Assembly (NCBI GenBank): GCA_015232485.1
Contig: JADFZP010000113.1
Coordinates: 1 to 8,753, forward strand
From: Alphaproteobacteria bacterium
Lineage (GTDB): Bacteria; Pseudomonadota; Alphaproteobacteria; Rhodospirillales; Magnetospirillaceae
Reading direction: 5' to 3'
Length of the DNA stretch: 8,753 nt
Shown here: positions 6,938 through 8,753 of the stretch, one piece after another
How the letters are laid out: each line of letters starts with the position of its first letter
How positions within the stretch are numbered: the stretch's first letter is position 1
Made by a program: the position numbers and the translations under genes
The notes under the pieces: generated by a model
What the model was told of the DNA's origin: nothing
What the model saw: only the letters and a program-made list of their open reading frames with translations
Databases searched by the model: none

Positions 6938-8430
6938 CAGCGGGCTCCGGCCATTTTAACCGCTCGGGCCGGTTTGAAGAGCGCGGCCTGAATCTGCCCC
7001 AGCACGCATTCCGCTACGGCCTTTGCCATCAGAGGCGGCACCGCATTTCCGATCTGACGAAACGCTGGATTCATGGTACCGCAGAACACGAAACCATCGG
7101 GGAAGGATTGAAGCCGGGCTGCCTCCCTTACCGATATCGTCCGCGCCTGTGCGCTATCGTAATGGATGTGGCTGTAGCCATCCTTGCCGAGATGGGCAAG
7201 CAAAGTTCGCGCTGGCTTATCGGCCTCCATCTTTCGCCACTTGTTGGGAAATTTGCCGGGATCATAAGGCGGCACGATGCTATCACGCAGGTCCGTCCAT
7301 GCTTTGGAGCCCTTGCGGGGCCGCTGGTCCTGCCGGGCCAGCGCCTCTTCGAACATCAGTTCCGCACATTTGCAGGCTTCGGGATACTGGTCGCCGGCCT
7401 TCAGGCGGGCGAACAGCTCGTAGTCCCGCCGCAGATAGCGGATAACATGATCGAGTAGGGTATCCTTACCCTCGAAGCCCGCCCACCTGCGCATCTGCCT
7501 CGCATATTCCGTCTGCCGGTCCCAGCCGTCATAGGCTAACGGCACGTCGAACCGGCGGGCACCACGCTTGAGGGAGCCGTCCTTCAAGCGTGCGCGGGCG
7601 TCAATGGTAGGTAGGTCGCACAAGGCGTCCTCGGCGGTGATCGCTTTGGCCGCCGCATCCGGATTGGGAGTGCGGGCGGGGAGATAGTGGTTCTTTCCGG
7701 TCGGATGATCGGTCTTAGCCAATAGCTTTAACGCCACCGCGCGAGAACCGTCATAGCCAGAGGGAAGATCGATCCAATGGGTTGGCGCCGGCAGCCGGAT
7801 CTCGTCAACGAGTTCCCGGTGGACGGCGATCAGCAGCATGCGCTCGCGCATCTGTGGTGCACCAAAATGAGCCGAATTCAAAAGCGTGTAACCGCAGACA
7901 TAGCCGCGGCTGTCCAGAATCTCCGCTACCTCCTCGGCGATATTGTGCCCGCCGTGGTTCAGCATGTCGGGCACGTTCTCCATTACCACCGCCAGTGGCG
8001 CGCATATATCGACGTAGTCTAGATAGTCGATGTACAGCCGTGCCCGGGGATCATGACGGAACGCCTCGGGATGGTCCGCCACCTCGCGCAGTTTCGAACG
8101 ACCGACCCGGGCGAACGCTTGGCACGGCGGACCGCCAATGATGACGTCGAAGGCGGCATCAGGTTTGCCCAGGCCAAGGGTGGCGGTCAGAGCCGCAGGG
8201 GGCGTCGCGGTGATATCACGCGGTTGGCAGTGGGCGGCGGCGGCGCCATGAAAATTGGTGCCGTGCGAATTCGCAGCGTCACGGTCGAACTCCACCGCCG
8301 CTGCGATTTCGTACCCGGCGGCATGGAAGCCCAGGGACAGTCCGCCGCAGCCCGAAAACAGATCAAGCACCCGCGGTTTCCTGCCGGCGCGAAGGCGGGT
8401 GATTTTCTGGAAAATGGCGGAATCGTTCAT
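6937..8430 (-). CDS. DNA (cytosine-5)-methyltransferase
   Basis: Transfers a methyl group from S-adenosylmethionine to carbon 5 of cytosine in a specific DNA site. From the ATG at 8430 it has 497 residues. The m5C motifs appear in the standard order: I DLFSGCGGLSLGF (23–35, cofactor loop), IV GGPPCQAFARVGR (99–111, nucleophile Cys103), VI MENVPDM (150–156), VIII QMRERMLL (193–200), IX around VREAARLQSFPDGF (434–447) and X QIGNAVPP (459–466). All key residues are present, so it should be active. The span between VIII and IX is long (about 235 residues); most of it must be the target-recognition region, and the target site cannot be read from sequence. Neither the ATG at 8430 nor the in-frame GTG at 8457 has a clear Shine-Dalgarno. 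I prefer the ATG, since motif I then begins about 20 residues in. It is the first gene of the nurA–herA operon, and no conventional restriction endonuclease adjoins it. Confidence 0.95.
   Translation of the reverse strand: MNDSAIFQKITRLRAGRKPRVLDLFSGCGGLSLGFHAAGYEIAAAVEFDRDAANSHGTNFHGAAAAHCQPRDITATPPAALTATLGLGKPDAAFDVIIGGPPCQAFARVGRSKLREVADHPEAFRHDPRARLYIDYLDYVDICAPLAVVMENVPDMLNHGGHNIAEEVAEILDSRGYVCGYTLLNSAHFGAPQMRERMLLIAVHRELVDEIRLPAPTHWIDLPSGYDGSRAVALKLLAKTDHPTGKNHYLPARTPNPDAAAKAITAEDALCDLPTIDARARLKDGSLKRGARRFDVPLAYDGWDRQTEYARQMRRWAGFEGKDTLLDHVIRYLRRDYELFARLKAGDQYPEACKCAELMFEEALARQDQRPRKGSKAWTDLRDSIVPPYDPGKFPNKWRKMEADKPARTLLAHLGKDGYSHIHYDSAQARTISVREAARLQSFPDGFVFCGTMNPAFRQIGNAVPPLMAKAVAECVLGQIQAALFKPARAVKMAGAR
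6945..6948 (-). promoter_or_regulatory. Shine-Dalgarno of nurA inside the methyltransferase end
   Basis: GGAG on the – strand lies seven bases before the nurA ATG (6937–6935), within the last codons of the methyltransferase. With the one-base TGATG stop/start overlap this indicates translational coupling of nuclease to methyltransferase. Confidence 0.6.
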
Positions 8431-8460
8431 GACGGGTGTGGAAAAGTGGCGCGACACGTC

Positions 8461-8473
8461 GTGATCGTATCAC
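8461..8473. repeat. Short inverted repeat before the methyltransferase start, possible operator
   Basis: GTGAT-CGT-ATCAC is a perfect 5-base inverted repeat with a 3-base spacer. It sits 30 bases upstream of the preferred ATG and three bases upstream of the alternative GTG. On the – strand it contains TACGAT, a poor –10-like match with no matching –35 box. A regulator, or the methyltransferase itself, could bind there to control the operon. The repeat is short enough to occur by chance, so the role is speculative. Confidence 0.3.
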
Positions 8474-8501
8474 ACCCGCTCCCATACGCACGGGAAAACG
8501 A

Positions 8502-8669
8502 TCAGGGATATGTAATGCGCCAAGTTAAGGTTTGGTCGGCGCGGCTTTCGCACGCCTCAAGCTTGTATGGCGGTGCGCGGACCGGATCCAACTTACACAG
8601 GCTCTGAGGCGCATCGTTGCTTGCTTGGTTTTCCCGATCCCCTCTCCTTGACCGTTGTCCCTTACTCAT
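8502..8669 (-). CDS. Possible small ORF, 55 residues, unknown
   Basis: The ATG at 8669 overlaps the TAA of the preceding frame as ATGAGTAA, an arrangement common in coupled genes. The upstream CAGGTCGGAGG could serve as a Shine-Dalgarno, though GGAGG abuts the ATG. The product begins MSKGQRSRRGDRENQ, is strongly basic at its N-terminus, and has no domain I recognise. The stop at 8502–8504 leaves 71 bases to the methyltransferase ATG. It may be a remnant, a chance frame, or a small gene leading the operon. Confidence 0.2.
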   Translation of the reverse strand: MSKGQRSRRGDRENQASNDAPQSLCKLDPVRAPPYKLEACESRADQTLTWRITYP

Positions 8670-8753
8670 CCTCCGACCTGCTGACACCCTCCTCCGCAGG
8701 GAATGATGGGGTGGACGGCCCCTGCTCACCGGCATCGAAGTGCCATAAGGTGG
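8662..8753 (-). CDS. Possible 3' end of an unidentified gene
   Basis: A – strand frame is open from the window edge to a TAA at 8664–8662, giving 30 codons. The residues (LWHFDAGEQGPSTPSFPAEE and a short acidic end, SEDE) are hydrophilic and look like a plausible protein C-terminus. I cannot assign a family, and a 30-codon open frame in GC-rich DNA is weak evidence. If real, this gene lies upstream of and in the same direction as the methyltransferase operon. Confidence 0.25.
   Translation of the reverse strand, partial: TLWHFDAGEQGPSTPSFPAEEGVSRSEDE

Larger units (their letters stand above)
8458..8753. other. Region upstream of the methyltransferase operon
   Basis: These 296 bases carry no well-supported gene. 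They must hold the promoter of the methyltransferase–nurA–herA operon unless it is transcribed from further right, but I see no convincing –35/–10 pair on the – strand. Present are the inverted repeat at 8461–8473, an 8-base palindrome CAAGCTTG at 8558–8565, and two weak overlapping – strand frames listed separately. On the + strand, ATGATG at 8703 after CAGGGA opens a frame that runs off the window end; this is too little to call. No tRNA or terminator hairpin was found. Confidence 0.5.

Noticed and set aside
8458..8753. tRNA gene or attachment site next to the operon
   Set aside because: No cloverleaf, no TTCGANNC-type T-loop in context, and no direct repeat matching the argB side was found by eye.
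1..8753. CRISPR array or insertion sequence
   Set aside because: No regularly spaced repeats, no recognisable transposase and no terminal inverted repeats were seen.

Overview
The window looks like chromosomal DNA of a GC-rich alphaproteobacterium, most likely Rhodospirillales (Magnetospirillum-like). This rests on the yidC–engB–argB gene order, the protein sequences and the strong G/C bias at third codon positions. The assignment is from recognition; no search was run.

Bases 1–3124 (+ strand) are core genes packed as an operon. First comes the 3' part of yidC (membrane protein insertase, start outside the window). Next is engB/yihA (ribosome-assembly GTPase), whose start overlaps the yidC end. 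Last is argB (N-acetylglutamate kinase, apparently the arginine-sensitive long form), whose Shine-Dalgarno sequence overlaps the engB stop codon.

Bases 3138–8457 (– strand, convergent to argB with a 13-base gap) hold a compact three-gene operon, transcribed from right to left. It encodes a DNA cytosine-5 methyltransferase, a NurA-family nuclease carrying an extra N-terminal domain, and a HerA-family hexameric ATPase/translocase. The methyltransferase stop and the nurA start share one base (TGATG), and nurA and herA are 20 bases apart, so the three are almost certainly co-expressed. HerA and NurA are known to form a DNA-processing motor–nuclease complex. Coupling them to a C5 methyltransferase, with no ordinary restriction endonuclease alongside, suggests a restriction–modification-like defence system: the methyltransferase marks self DNA and HerA–NurA degrades unmarked DNA. 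This is the most interesting content of the window and is an inference from gene content. I do not recognise it under an established system name. Base composition drops right after argB, consistent with an acquired island.

Bases 8458–8753 lie upstream of the operon. They hold a small inverted repeat next to the methyltransferase start that could be an operator, no convincing promoter, and two weak overlapping reading frames on the – strand, one of which may be the 3' end of a gene lying outside the window.
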